Counted from the first letter of the stretch, positions 17,331 to 25,714 are shown. The stretch is 64,000 bases of DNA from Caballeronia peredens (GCA_001544595.2 FCOH02000023.1:1-64000), one strand, 5' to 3'. A program made the numbers and translations. Notes: generated by a model not told the origin, from the letters alone.

Positions 17331-18121
17331 ACCGGCGTCCATCTTCCTCGCGCGGACATACGTTGCTCGAACTGACGATCGCGCTGGCGCTCGGCATGTT
17401 GGTCGTGACCGCTTGCCTGTCGCTGTATCGGGCACAGCGCGCGGCGTTCGAGCGTGCCGCCGATGCCGCGCGCATGCACGACGCCGCATCGGTCGCGCTG
17501 GACATGATCGGCCAGCAGATGCAGATGGCCGGCTTCCTCTCCGGCCAGAACGCGGGCACGGGCATCGACGCATCGATCTTCGGCTGTGCGCAAGGCCGCG
17601 TGACCGGCGCAGACGCGTCGCCGTCGTGCGAGCCGCTCGCGGGCCGCTCGGATGGCGTGCAGGTCCGCTATTTCGCCGATGTCGTGGCCACGTGGCCGAC
17701 GACGGGCGGCGCGCCGTCCGATTGTCTCGGGCAAGCGGTTTCGGACGTCTTCGTCACGAACCGCTTCTATGCAAAAACGAGCGCATCCACCGGCGAGCCC
17801 GAGCTTTATTGCGAGGGCGGCGGCAAGCAGGCGCAGCCTATCGTGGAAGGCATCGAGCGGATGCGCGTGCAGTACTGGCTGACGGACGCGCCGGCTGCGC
17901 TCGATGCTTCGTCGATCGCACGCGACCGCTGGCGCGACGTCTATGCCGCCGACCTCTGCGTCGCCGTGCGCGGCTTTGCCGTGCAAGCGAAACGAAGAGC
18001 GGCCTATGTCGATTGCGACGGCCTTTCCGCCTACGCCGACGACGGCCGCGCGCGTCAGGCGTTCCGGCGACGCGTCGCGTTGCGCAATACGCCGGCGATG
18101 TCGACGCGAGGCGCGCCATGA
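17327..18121 (+). CDS. pilW: Type IV pilus minor pilin PilW
   Basis: 264-residue prepilin, the largest of the set as is usual for PilW. Gly10/His11 cleavage (SRGHTLLELTIALALGMLV) is predicted, with Glu15 at +5 and a hydrophobic helix following. The middle contains the PilW-type segment MIGQQMQMAGFLSGQ and the globular domain has several cysteines (IFGCAQGRV, SPSCEPLAG, SDCLGQ, ELYCEGG) that may form disulphides. It overlaps pilV and pilX by ATGA, indicating tight translational coupling. Confidence 0.88.
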   Translation: MNRRPSSSRGHTLLELTIALALGMLVVTACLSLYRAQRAAFERAADAARMHDAASVALDMIGQQMQMAGFLSGQNAGTGIDASIFGCAQGRVTGADASPSCEPLAGRSDGVQVRYFADVVATWPTTGGAPSDCLGQAVSDVFVTNRFYAKTSASTGEPELYCEGGGKQAQPIVEGIERMRVQYWLTDAPAALDASSIARDRWRDVYAADLCVAVRGFAVQAKRRAAYVDCDGLSAYADDGRARQAFRRRVALRNTPAMSTRGAP

Positions 18122-18618
18122 AGCGCCGCTCGCAGCGCGGCACCGTGCTGCCGATCGTCCTGATGCTCGCCGCGATGATGCTGGTGACGGCGAGCGCGTG
18201 GCTGCAGGCGTCGCTGGTGGCCGCGCGTTCGACCGTCGCGCTGCGCGAACGCGTGCAGGCATTCCATGCCGCGGACAGCGCGCTGATTCGCTGCGCTCGA
18301 ATACTGTCGGCGGCGCTGCCGGCCGCGAGTCCGTCGCCGCGCGACGAGCCGTCGCGCTGGCGCGTCAAGACATCGTTCGAGGGGCCGGCTGCCCTGGCGC
18401 TCGCGCCGTTTGCCGACTGGCCTTACGCCCGTCGAGTGCCGCAGTGTCTGATCGAATCGTGGGCGAAATCCGGCGACGAGGCGAGCGCGTCCTATCTCGT
18501 CACCGCGCGCGGCTTCGGCGCGACGCCGGATTCGGAAGCGTGGCTTCAGCTTCGAATCGATGTGGCCGATGGCGTCGGCACGCAGCACTGGCGGCGCGTC
18601 GTCGCCCGGCCGTTTTGA
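18118..18618 (+). CDS. pilX: Type IV pilus assembly protein PilX
   Basis: 166-residue pseudopilin with leader KRRSQRG8 and hydrophobic helix TVLPIVLMLAAMMLVTASAW. Position +5 is Ile, not Glu; absence of Glu5 is characteristic of PilX/GspK-type tip pilins. The conserved AFHAADSALIRCARIL motif of PilX follows at about residue 47. It overlaps pilW by ATGA and is followed, 9 bp after its stop, by a pilE-like gene. In most bacteria pilY1 stands between pilX and pilE; it is absent here. Confidence 0.85.
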   Translation: MKRRSQRGTVLPIVLMLAAMMLVTASAWLQASLVAARSTVALRERVQAFHAADSALIRCARILSAALPAASPSPRDEPSRWRVKTSFEGPAALALAPFADWPYARRVPQCLIESWAKSGDEASASYLVTARGFGATPDSEAWLQLRIDVADGVGTQHWRRVVARPF

Positions 18619-18627
18619 GGATCCGCC

Positions 18628-19089
18628 ATGAAGAAGCGAAGACAAAGCGCAGCGTTCAGCCTGCTCGAACTGATGATTGCGCTGGGCGTGGCCGCGATCA
18701 TCGCGACATTTGCGATTCCGGCGTATCGCGCGCACGTGGCGAAGGCACATCGGCTCGACGCCGCGGCGGCCGTCGTTCGGGCGGTTCAGTTCGTCGAGAC
18801 CGCGCGTCTCGCGCAAACCGCGGAAAGCGCCGCGGTTTCGTTGAGCGGCGGACTGGAGCAGACGCCATCGAATGGCACGCCGGTGTACCGGCTGGCGGTG
18901 TTGCCGGAGTCGCCGACGAACGGCGGCTACGCCGTCGAAGCCGCGCCCGTCGTTCCCGGCGCGATGCAGGACGACGCCTGCGGCACGTTCGTCATGGAGG
19001 CGACCGGACTGCGCTGGAATCGTGCATCCGGCGCAACCGTACCGCTCGACGCGGCGCAGTCGGCCGCGTGCTGGGGAGGGAAAAATTGA
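18628..19089 (+). CDS. PilE-like minor pilin
   Basis: 153-residue type IV pilin-like protein of the PilE class. The leader and helix are SAAFSLLELMIALGVAAIIA: Glu14 is at +5, but the residue at -1 is Ala9 where prepilin peptidase normally requires Gly. The C-terminal part has two Cys (DDACGTFVMEA, AACWGGKN) placed like the D-region disulphide of pilins. It closes the minor-pilin operon. It could be a pilE minor pilin or a divergent pilA paralogue; the small size and position favour a minor pilin. Efficient processing at Ala-Phe is uncertain. Confidence 0.8.
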   Translation: MKKRRQSAAFSLLELMIALGVAAIIATFAIPAYRAHVAKAHRLDAAAAVVRAVQFVETARLAQTAESAAVSLSGGLEQTPSNGTPVYRLAVLPESPTNGGYAVEAAPVVPGAMQDDACGTFVMEATGLRWNRASGATVPLDAAQSAACWGGKN

Positions 19090-19112
19090 ACCGCTTCGGG
19101 ACGGAGGTTGAG

Positions 19113-19604
19113 TCAGAACACCGTTGGGTCGACGGCGTCGGTGGAGGTCTCGGTGGTCGTGGACTTCATCTGCTGATAGATGCGCCAGCCTTCCCATCCG
19201 GCAAGCGCGAGGCTGCCCCACTTGAGCAAGGGCTTGGCGCCGTGCAGCAGTTTCGTTCGCACCGGCTTGGTCAGCACGAGCGACGCAATCGAGCCGATGA
19301 TCGGATATTTTTTGAACAGCACGCCCACATTGCCCGAGCCGAGCAGTGATGTGAGCACGCCGCCGATGCCGCCCGTCGCGCCGCGCTTGCCCCAGCGACG
19401 CGAGCCGCCGCCCGGCATCAGGAAACGCAGGAAACTGAAGTGAGTGACGGATGCGCGCAGATCGTAAGTTGCCTGGCGCAGCTCCATGCGTTCGACATCC
19501 GCGCGTGCGATCAGCAATTCCTTGCGCAGCGCGCGCATGTGCGGCGTGCGCAACTTCTGCATGTTGCGCCGGGGCGTCTTGAAGGTGTCGTCGTGTTGGC
19601 TCAT
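19113..19604 (-). CDS. DUF3318-type membrane-associated protein
   Basis: 163-residue protein of unknown function. The N-terminal half is basic and helical (RNMQKLRTPHMRALRKELLI). A Gly-rich segment (KRGATGGIGGVLTSLLGSG) and two amphipathic or membrane-type stretches (IIGSIASLVLTK, LLKWGSLALAGWEGW) lie in the C-terminal half. I recognise it as a DUF3318-like protein by its place after a holin-like gene and a DUF883 gene, a trio usual in Burkholderiaceae. It lies 21 bp after the holin-like gene. No function is established. Confidence 0.65.
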   Translation of the reverse strand: MSQHDDTFKTPRRNMQKLRTPHMRALRKELLIARADVERMELRQATYDLRASVTHFSFLRFLMPGGGSRRWGKRGATGGIGGVLTSLLGSGNVGVLFKKYPIIGSIASLVLTKPVRTKLLHGAKPLLKWGSLALAGWEGWRIYQQMKSTTTETSTDAVDPTVF

Positions 19605-19625
19605 GGCGGAGGTGGGTTCGCGAAA

Positions 19626-20006
19626 TCAGCGGAACGTGTCGCGGTCCTTGCGGAATTCGGCGAGTGTCTCGTCGAACAGGTTCGGTGCGTCGCGCAGATT
19701 GCTGCGCGCGCGCAGGCCGCACGCAATGGCGATCAGCGCATATAGCACGGTGATGCCGCCGAGCGCCTGCCAGCGATAGGTGTCCCAGAAAAAGATGGCG
19801 ATCAGAACCGTCAGGGAGATGAGCGCCATCATCGCGAGCATCATCGCGGCCAGGCCGAGAAAGAGCACGCCTACGAGCCGCTCTTTCTCCTCCTGAAGCT
19901 CGATGCCGATCAGTTCAAGGCGCGTCTCGAAGATGGCGAAGACGGAAGTGAGAATTCGTCGCAGTGGTCCGGGAGACGATTGCTGCGGTGGCCGTTCTGT
20001 CGTCAT
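19626..20006 (-). CDS. Holin-like membrane protein (phage holin family, DUF1469)
   Basis: 126-residue protein with two adjacent transmembrane helices (about residues 47-70, VLFLGLAAMMLAMMALISLT, and about 76-100, including LGGITVLYALIAIACGL) preceded by an amphipathic helix (IFETRLELIGIELQEEKERL). Despite the family name these proteins are chromosomal and not linked to lysis here. The start at 20006 (MTTERPPQQS) is chosen over an upstream extension of 36 residues with no family character. It is the middle gene of the DUF883/holin-like/DUF3318 set. Confidence 0.75.
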   Translation of the reverse strand: MTTERPPQQSSPGPLRRILTSVFAIFETRLELIGIELQEEKERLVGVLFLGLAAMMLAMMALISLTVLIAIFFWDTYRWQALGGITVLYALIAIACGLRARSNLRDAPNLFDETLAEFRKDRDTFR

Positions 20007-20224
20007 GGCGTGGATGCGAGAAGCGCGTGGGTGCCGCTTGTATGGTTCCGGTCGGCGTATGAACTGCCGGCCGGTACGAATGTCGAGCCGCGGTCGAACC
20101 GCGTGCCCGGGCAAGGCGCTCGCGGTTCAGTCCAGCGGAGACCGCGACAAGAACCGCTGAGCAATCAGCGGGCCATGGTCGGGAAATGCGATGCCAAACG
20201 GGCGGCGTCGCTTGCTTGCGGTGC

Positions 20225-20527
20225 TTACTTGCGGTTGATCAGCAGGCCGATCACCATGCCGAGGCCCGCCGCAATACCGATGGATGCCCATGGATGCTCG
20301 TGCACGTAATCGTCGGTGGCGCGCGCGGCCTTTTTGCCTCGCTCGATCACGACGACCTGCGCATCCGCGGCTTTTTCTTTCGCCTGCTTGAGGCGGGTGA
20401 GGGCGGTTTCGCGCAGTTCGGAGGCGCGTTCACCGGTGGCGGTAGCCGCTTGCTTCAAAAGATCTTCGGCGTCAGCGAGTACGGTTTTGATATCCGACAT
20501 GAATCGCTCCTTGTTGATTTCTGACAT
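20225..20527 (-). CDS. DUF883 (ElaB/YqjD/YgaM) family protein
   Basis: 100-residue inner-membrane-tail-anchored protein. An N-terminal helical domain (TVLADAEDLLKQAATATGER) is followed by the family segment ATDDYVHEHPWASIG and a single C-terminal transmembrane helix with GxxxG-like packing (IGIAAGLGMVIGLLINRK). Escherichia coli YqjD and ElaB bind ribosomes at the membrane in stationary phase; whether that holds here is unknown. The start at 20527 has GGAG six bases upstream; a second ATG at 20500 also has a GGAG. Confidence 0.85.
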   Translation of the reverse strand: MSEINKERFMSDIKTVLADAEDLLKQAATATGERASELRETALTRLKQAKEKAADAQVVVIERGKKAARATDDYVHEHPWASIGIAAGLGMVIGLLINRK

Positions 20528-20743
20528 TAAAGGCTCCAATCGGTGAGGCTACGCGAATCGTAACCAAAGATGGGATCGCTGACGAGGAGGGCTTGCGCCT
20601 TCCAGCGGGAAACAGACGCAGATTCCGTTCCAGTCGCACAAGGCGGACGGAATGATGCACCGCCTCGTCAATTCATCGACATCGCCCGTGATTGATACGA
20701 TCTGACCCGTAAAAGTTTCAGCAGCTTATCGAAAGTTACAAAC

Positions 20744-20772
20744 GAAAAAAAGCCGGCACCCCGGTGCCGGCC
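20744..20772 (-). terminator. Terminator after gcdH
   Basis: Stem GCCGGCAC (20752-20759) with GTGCCGGC (20764-20771), loop of four. Read on the minus strand it is followed by a run of seven T (complement of 20745-20751). It lies 25 bp past the gcdH stop. Confidence 0.92.
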
Positions 20773-20796
20773 TTGATCGCGCATGAACGAAGCGCT

Positions 20797-21987
20797 TTAG
20801 AAAAACGCCTGAATGCCTGTCTGCGCGCGCCCGAGAATGAGCGCGTGAATGTCGTGCGTGCCTTCGTACGTGTTCACCACTTCGAGATTCACGAGGTGGC
20901 GCGCGACACCGAATTCGTCGGAAATGCCGTTGCCGCCGAGCATGTCGCGCGCGAGCCGGGCGATGTCGAGCGCCTTGCCGCATGAGTTGCGCTTCATGAT
21001 CGAGGTGATTTCAACGGCGGCCGTGCCTTCGTCCTTCATGCGTCCGAGTCGCAGCACGCCTTGCAGGCCGAGCGTGATTTCCGTCTGCATGTCGGCGAGC
21101 TTTTTCTGGATCAGCTGGTTCGCCGCGAGCGGGCGGCCGAACTGCTTGCGATCCAGCGTGTACTGACGAGCCGTGTGCCAGCATGCTTCCGCCGCGCCGA
21201 GCGCGCCCCAGGAAATGCCGTAGCGCGCCGAGTTGAGACACGTGAACGGCCCTTTGAGGCCGCGCACGTTCGGCAGCATGTTTTCCTCGGGAACGAACAC
21301 TTCGTCCATCACGATTTCACCGGTGATCGACGCGCGCAGGCCGACCTTGCCGTGAATCGCGGGCGCCGACAGCCCCTTCCAGCCCTTCTCGAGGATGAAG
21401 CCGCGAATGTCGTCGCGCCCGTCTTCCTCGAGTTTCGCCCAGACGACGAACACGTCCGCGATCGGCGAGTTCGAAATCCACATCTTCGTGCCGGACAGCG
21501 AGAAGCCGTTCTGCACCTTCTTCGCACGCGTCGTCATGCTGGCCGGGTCGGAGCCGGCGTTCGGCTCGGTGAGGCCGAAGCAGCCGATCCACTCGCCGCG
21601 CGCGAGCTTCGGCAGATACTTTTCCTTCTGCGCGTCGCTGCCGAAGGTGTTGATCGGCACCATCACGAGCGAGGACTGCACCGACATCATCGAGCGATAG
21701 CCCGAATCCACGCGCTCGACCTCACGCGCGATCAGCCCGTAGCACACGTAATTCAGGCCCGGCCCGCCGTATTGCTCGGGAATCGTGGGGCCGAGCAGGC
21801 CCAGTTCGCCCATTTCGCGGAAGATCGCCGGATCGGTTTTTTCGTCGCGAAACGCCTGCATCACGCGCGGCTGCAGCTTGTCCTGCGCGTAGGCGCGCGC
21901 AGCTTCGCGCACCATGCGTTCGTCTTCGGTCAGTTGCTGATCCAGCAAAAGCGGATCTTCCCAGTTGAATTGGGCGGCGTGGGCCAT
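20797..21987 (-). CDS. gcdH: Glutaryl-CoA dehydrogenase
   Basis: 396-residue FAD acyl-CoA dehydrogenase that oxidises and decarboxylates glutaryl-CoA to crotonyl-CoA in lysine and aromatic degradation. Specific signatures are GYRSMMSVQSSLVMVPINTF, CFGLTEPNAGSDP and the C-terminal NTYEGTHDIHALILGRAQTG, in which Glu375 is the catalytic base. These match GCDH rather than other acyl-CoA dehydrogenases. It is transcribed alone, divergently from an IclR-type regulator across 132 bp holding a palindromic operator candidate. Its proximity to the kynurenine operon suggests a catabolic island. Confidence 0.93.
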   Translation of the reverse strand: MAHAAQFNWEDPLLLDQQLTEDERMVREAARAYAQDKLQPRVMQAFRDEKTDPAIFREMGELGLLGPTIPEQYGGPGLNYVCYGLIAREVERVDSGYRSMMSVQSSLVMVPINTFGSDAQKEKYLPKLARGEWIGCFGLTEPNAGSDPASMTTRAKKVQNGFSLSGTKMWISNSPIADVFVVWAKLEEDGRDDIRGFILEKGWKGLSAPAIHGKVGLRASITGEIVMDEVFVPEENMLPNVRGLKGPFTCLNSARYGISWGALGAAEACWHTARQYTLDRKQFGRPLAANQLIQKKLADMQTEITLGLQGVLRLGRMKDEGTAAVEITSIMKRNSCGKALDIARLARDMLGGNGISDEFGVARHLVNLEVVNTYEGTHDIHALILGRAQTGIQAFF

Positions 21988-22058
21988 GTGCGTTCTCCTG
22001 ATTTCATCGAAAAGCGCCGGGGCGAATCGGTCTGGCGATCAGCCGGCGCGCAAGGCGC

Positions 22059-22087
22059 TTGACATGAGTTCCGCTAAGCGAAACAAT
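22059..22087 (+). promoter_or_regulatory. Promoter of the IclR-type regulator with embedded palindrome
   Basis: TTGACA (22059-22064), 17-bp spacer and AACAAT (22082-22087) form a candidate sigma-70 promoter reading to the regulator. The spacer and -10 are covered by a 17-bp palindrome at 22068-22084 (GTTCCGCT-A-AGCGAAAC, arms matching 7 of 8), the size and form of IclR-family operators. It lies between the divergent starts of gcdH (21987) and the regulator (22120), so it could serve both autorepression and control of gcdH. Confidence 0.6.
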
Positions 22088-22119
22088 GTTTTGCAAATCA
22101 GATCCGAGTTTATCACCCG

Positions 22120-22920
22120 ATGCCAGCCGATTCCAATCGAAATTCCACGTCGACTTCACGGCGTCCCGTTTCCTCCGACGACATCGACGAGCGCAAGTTC
22201 GTCGTCGCGCTCGCACGCGGGCTCGACTTGCTGCGCGCGTTCCGGCCCGGCGAGACGCTGCTCGGCAATCGCGATTTCGTCGAGCGGACGGGCTTGCCGA
22301 AGGCGACGGTCAACCGTCTCGCCTACACGCTGACGACGCTCGGTTATCTGCGTTTCGACGAGCCTGCCGGCAAATACGCGCTCGACACGGGCGTGCTCTC
22401 GCTCGGCTTCACGCTGCTGGCGGGCGCCGACACGCTCGAACTCGCGCGTCCGCACATGCGCGAGCTGGCGCGGGAGATCGGCGCGGCGGTGTCGCTCGGC
22501 TGCCGCGACGGGCTCGACATGATCTATCTCGAAACCATTCGCAGCGAGACGGCGCTGACGCTCGGACTCGCGCCCGGCTCGCGCCTCTCGATGCTCACGA
22601 GTTCGATGGGCCGCGCGTATCTCGCCGTGCAGGACGTGGCGGCGCGCGAGGCGCTGTTCGAGGAACTGGGCAGGAGCGAAGGGGCGGCGAAGGTCGATGC
22701 GGCGCGCCGCGCAATCGACGATTTCGCGCGCGACGGCTGCTGCTACTCGTTTCGCGAATGGCACGACGACGTCAACGCCATCGCCGCGCCATTTCGCGAC
22801 GTGCGCAACGGGCGCTGGCTCGTGCTGTCGAGCAGCGGGCCGGCGTCGTCGATGGACGAGGCGTACTTTCGCGAAACGATCGGCCCGAAGCTGAAGGCGC
22901 TGGCCGCGCGCCTCGCCTGA
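22120..22920 (+). CDS. IclR-family transcriptional regulator
   Basis: 266-residue regulator. A winged helix-turn-helix lies at about residues 28-90 (VALARGLDLLRAFRPGETLL, then FVERTGLPKATVNRLAYTLT) and an IclR effector domain at about 100-260 (ELAREIGAAVSLGCRDGLDM, FAREWHDDVNA-like region). It resembles the PcaR/PobR type found beside aromatic catabolic genes. Being divergent to gcdH with a palindrome between, it probably controls gcdH. The effector is not known. It converges on kynA with only 12 bp between stops and no terminator. Confidence 0.88.
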   Translation: MPADSNRNSTSTSRRPVSSDDIDERKFVVALARGLDLLRAFRPGETLLGNRDFVERTGLPKATVNRLAYTLTTLGYLRFDEPAGKYALDTGVLSLGFTLLAGADTLELARPHMRELAREIGAAVSLGCRDGLDMIYLETIRSETALTLGLAPGSRLSMLTSSMGRAYLAVQDVAAREALFEELGRSEGAAKVDAARRAIDDFARDGCCYSFREWHDDVNAIAAPFRDVRNGRWLVLSSSGPASSMDEAYFRETIGPKLKALAARLA

Positions 22921-22932
22921 GCCGTCGGCGAA

Positions 22933-23799
22933 TCAGAGCACGGTCCGGACGTGCCAGAGCTCCGGAAACAGCACGACATCGAGCATCTTGCGCAGATACG
23001 ACGCGCCCGCCGTGCCGCCCGTGCCGCCCTTGAACCCGATGATGCGCTCCACCGTGGTCACATGGCGGAAGCGCCATTGCCGGAACGCGTCCTCGAGATC
23101 GACGAGTTCCTCCGCCATCTCGTAGAGATCCCAGTGATGCGACGGATCGCGATATACCGCGAGCCACGCGGCTTCGACCGACGGATCGGCCAAGGTCGGC
23201 TGCGTCCAGTCGCGATTCAGGCGCGCCGGGTCGATCGGAAAGCCGCGCCGCGCGAGCAGGCGGATCACTTCGTCGTAGAAGGAGGGCGCCTCCAGCGTCT
23301 CGCGCACCTGCGCGTGAATGTCCGGCCTGTGCGCATGCGGCTGCAGCATCTGCGTGTTCTTGTTGCCGAGCATGAACTCGATCTGCCGATACTGATGCGA
23401 CTGAAACCCCGACGACTGGCCGAGATACGGGCGCATCGCGGTGTATTCGGAAGGCGTCATCGTCGCGAGGACGTTCCACGCCTGCACCAGTTGCTCGAAG
23501 ATGCGCGACACCCGCGCGAGCATCTTGAACGCGGGCGGCAGTTCATCGCGATGCACCGCCGCGAGCGCCGCGCGCAACTCGTACAGCGCGAGCTTCATCC
23601 ACAGCTCGCTCGTCTGATGCTGCACGATGAACAGCATCTCGTTGTGATCCGGCGAAAGCGGATGCTGCGCGGTGAGGATCGAATCGAGGCCGAGATAATC
23701 GCCGTAGCTCATCGAATCGGAGAAGTCGAGCTTGGCGTCGTGCCAGCCTTTTTCCTGCGTCGCGCCGTGGCCGAAGGGACAGCCTTTGGTTTCGTTCAT
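22933..23799 (-). CDS. kynA: Tryptophan 2,3-dioxygenase
   Basis: 288-residue heme dioxygenase opening the indole ring of L-tryptophan to N-formylkynurenine, the first step of the kynurenine pathway. Family signatures are FIVQHQTSELWMKL (residues 57-70), SSGFQSHQYRQIEFMLGNKN and FRHVTTVERIIGFKGGTGGT; His246 in that last block is the likely proximal heme ligand. The start at 23799 (MNETKGCPFGHG) is typical of Burkholderia homologues; the frame extends upstream opposite kynU without meaning. It is the last gene of kynB-kynU-kynA, 11 bp after kynU. Confidence 0.96.
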   Translation of the reverse strand: MNETKGCPFGHGATQEKGWHDAKLDFSDSMSYGDYLGLDSILTAQHPLSPDHNEMLFIVQHQTSELWMKLALYELRAALAAVHRDELPPAFKMLARVSRIFEQLVQAWNVLATMTPSEYTAMRPYLGQSSGFQSHQYRQIEFMLGNKNTQMLQPHAHRPDIHAQVRETLEAPSFYDEVIRLLARRGFPIDPARLNRDWTQPTLADPSVEAAWLAVYRDPSHHWDLYEMAEELVDLEDAFRQWRFRHVTTVERIIGFKGGTGGTAGASYLRKMLDVVLFPELWHVRTVL

Positions 23800-23810
23800 G
23801 ATCGTCGTCT

Positions 23811-25061
23811 TCAGGTCACCGATGCGCGCTCGGCGAATTCGGGCGCCCGCCAGCTTTCGGTCGCGAGCACGTCGCGCAGGGTTTCGACAGCATCCCAGAC
23901 ATCGACGAAACGCGTGTACAGCGGCGTGAAGCCGAAGCGCAGGATGCGCGGCTCGCGATAATCGCCGATCACGCCGCGCGCGATCAGCGCCTGCATCACC
24001 TCGTAGCCGTTCGGGTGCTCGAAGCTCACCTGCGAGCCGCGTTGTGCGTGTTCGCGCGGCGTGGCGAGCGTGAGCGGGAAGTCGCCGCAACGTTCCTCGA
24101 CCAGCCGGATGAACAGATCGCCGAGCGCGAGCGACTTGCGGCGAAGCGCCTGCATGTCGGTTTGCAGGAACACGTCGAGCCCGCATTCGACGAGCGACAT
24201 CGACACGATCGGCTGTGTGCCGCAGAGAAAGCGGCCGATGCCGTCGTCCGGGCGATACACCGGATTCATCTCGAACGGCTTCCTGTGGCCCCACCAGCCG
24301 GAGAGCGGCTGCGAGAACGCGTTCTGATGGCGCTTCGGCACCCACACGAACGCGGGCGAGCCCGGGCCGCCGTTCAGATACTTGTACGTGCAGCCGACTG
24401 CGTAGTCCGCGCCGACGCCGTTCAGATCGACCGGCACCGCGCCCGCCGAATGCGCGAGATCCCAGACCGCGAGCGCGCCCGCGCGATGGATCGTCTGAGT
24501 AAGCGCGGCCATGTCGTGCATGTAGCCGCTGCGGTAATTGACGTGCGTGATCATCGCGATGGCGGTGTCGCCGTCGATGGCGGCAGGCAGTTCCGACGGA
24601 TCGTCGACGAGGCGCAGCTCGTAACCGCGATCGAGCTGCTCGATCAAGCCCTGCGCGATGTACAGGTCGGTCGGAAAGTTCGAACGTTCGGAGACGATCA
24701 CGCGGCGCTTCGGATCGCGCTCGTGGGCGAGCTTGAGCGCGGCCGACAGAATCTTGAAGAGATTGGCGGAAATCGTGTCCGTCACGACCACTTCGTCTTC
24801 GCCCGCGCCGATCAGCGGAGCGAGCTTGTTGCCGAGACGCTTCGGCAGCGCGAACCAGCCGGCCGTGTTCCAGCTGCGGATCAGCCCCTCGCCCCATTCG
24901 GCGGCGATCACGCCGGCGGCGCGCGCCGCGGCGGCTTTGGGCGGCACGCCGAGCGAGTTGCCGTCGAGGTAGATCACGTTATCCGCGAGCGCGAACTGCT
25001 CGCGCAAGCCGCGCAACGGATCGTCGCGGTCAAGCGTCACGGCTTCGTCACGATGTTTCAT
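23811..25061 (-). CDS. kynU: Kynureninase
   Basis: 416-residue PLP enzyme cleaving L-kynurenine to anthranilate and alanine. The PLP-binding lysine is Lys227 in VGCTYKYLNGGPGSPAFVW; other signatures are YLDGNSLGVPP near the start and DLAHSAGAVPVDL. The start at 25061 (MKHRDEAV) matches the usual N-terminus and length; an in-frame ATG at 25073 would add MDFS. Neither has a strong ribosome-binding site. It lies 26 bp after kynB and 11 bp before kynA, completing an anthranilate-forming pathway. Confidence 0.95.
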   Translation of the reverse strand: MKHRDEAVTLDRDDPLRGLREQFALADNVIYLDGNSLGVPPKAAAARAAGVIAAEWGEGLIRSWNTAGWFALPKRLGNKLAPLIGAGEDEVVVTDTISANLFKILSAALKLAHERDPKRRVIVSERSNFPTDLYIAQGLIEQLDRGYELRLVDDPSELPAAIDGDTAIAMITHVNYRSGYMHDMAALTQTIHRAGALAVWDLAHSAGAVPVDLNGVGADYAVGCTYKYLNGGPGSPAFVWVPKRHQNAFSQPLSGWWGHRKPFEMNPVYRPDDGIGRFLCGTQPIVSMSLVECGLDVFLQTDMQALRRKSLALGDLFIRLVEERCGDFPLTLATPREHAQRGSQVSFEHPNGYEVMQALIARGVIGDYREPRILRFGFTPLYTRFVDVWDAVETLRDVLATESWRAPEFAERASVT

Positions 25062-25087
25062 CGAAAAATCCATATATTTGAGGGGGA

Positions 25088-25714
25088 TCAGGAAAGCGGG
25101 CGCAGAACGGCGCGAACCGGGCTCGCATCGAGCGTCGCGAATCTGAGCGGCAGCGCGATCAGTTCGTAGTCGCCCGGCGCGACGGCATCGAGCACGAGAC
25201 CTTCGAGAATCGCCATGCGATGCGCGCGGATGCGCTTGTGGGCGTCCATCGTTTTCGAGTCTTGCGGATCGAGCGAAGGCGTATCGATGCCGATCAGCTT
25301 TACGCCTTTCGCTGCAAGCAATTCGATGGTTTCGGGCGCGACGGCCGTGAAAGCGCTGTCCCACGCGTCGAGCGGCGCGTGCGCGTAAGTGCGCAGAAGA
25401 ACGCGCGCCGGAACGTCGGCGAGATGATCGGCGACGTGTTCCGGCATCACGAGCGGCGCCGCGCCGATGCAATGCACGACGCGGCACGCGCCGATGTAAG
25501 TCTCGAGCGCGACCGCGCCGATCGGTGCGCCGTGCTCGTCGTAGTGGAGCGGCGCGTCGGCGTGAGCGCCGGTGTGCGGCGAGAGCGTGAGACGCGCGAC
25601 GTTGACAGGCGATCCCGCCTCCATGCGCCACACGCGCTCGATGCCGACGGGCGTGTCGCCCGGCCAGACGGGAGTGGCAGTGCCGATCGGCGGGGAAATG
25701 TCCAGAAGCGTCAT
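25088..25714 (-). CDS. kynB: Kynurenine formamidase
   Basis: 208-residue cyclase-like metal-dependent hydrolase that removes formate from N-formylkynurenine. The metal-binding HxxxHxD motif of the family is at His47/His51/Asp53 (SPHTGAHADAPLHY), and the N-terminal WPGDTP segment is typical. It is the first gene of kynBUA and is divergent from kynR, the usual Burkholderia order. Length is normal for the family. Confidence 0.95.
   Translation of the reverse strand: MTLLDISPPIGTATPVWPGDTPVGIERVWRMEAGSPVNVARLTLSPHTGAHADAPLHYDEHGAPIGAVALETYIGACRVVHCIGAAPLVMPEHVADHLADVPARVLLRTYAHAPLDAWDSAFTAVAPETIELLAAKGVKLIGIDTPSLDPQDSKTMDAHKRIRAHRMAILEGLVLDAVAPGDYELIALPLRFATLDASPVRAVLRPLS

Noticed and set aside
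19626..20006. Prophage remnant because of a holin-like gene
   Set aside because: No lysin, structural or integrase genes nearby; the family is chromosomal in Burkholderiaceae.
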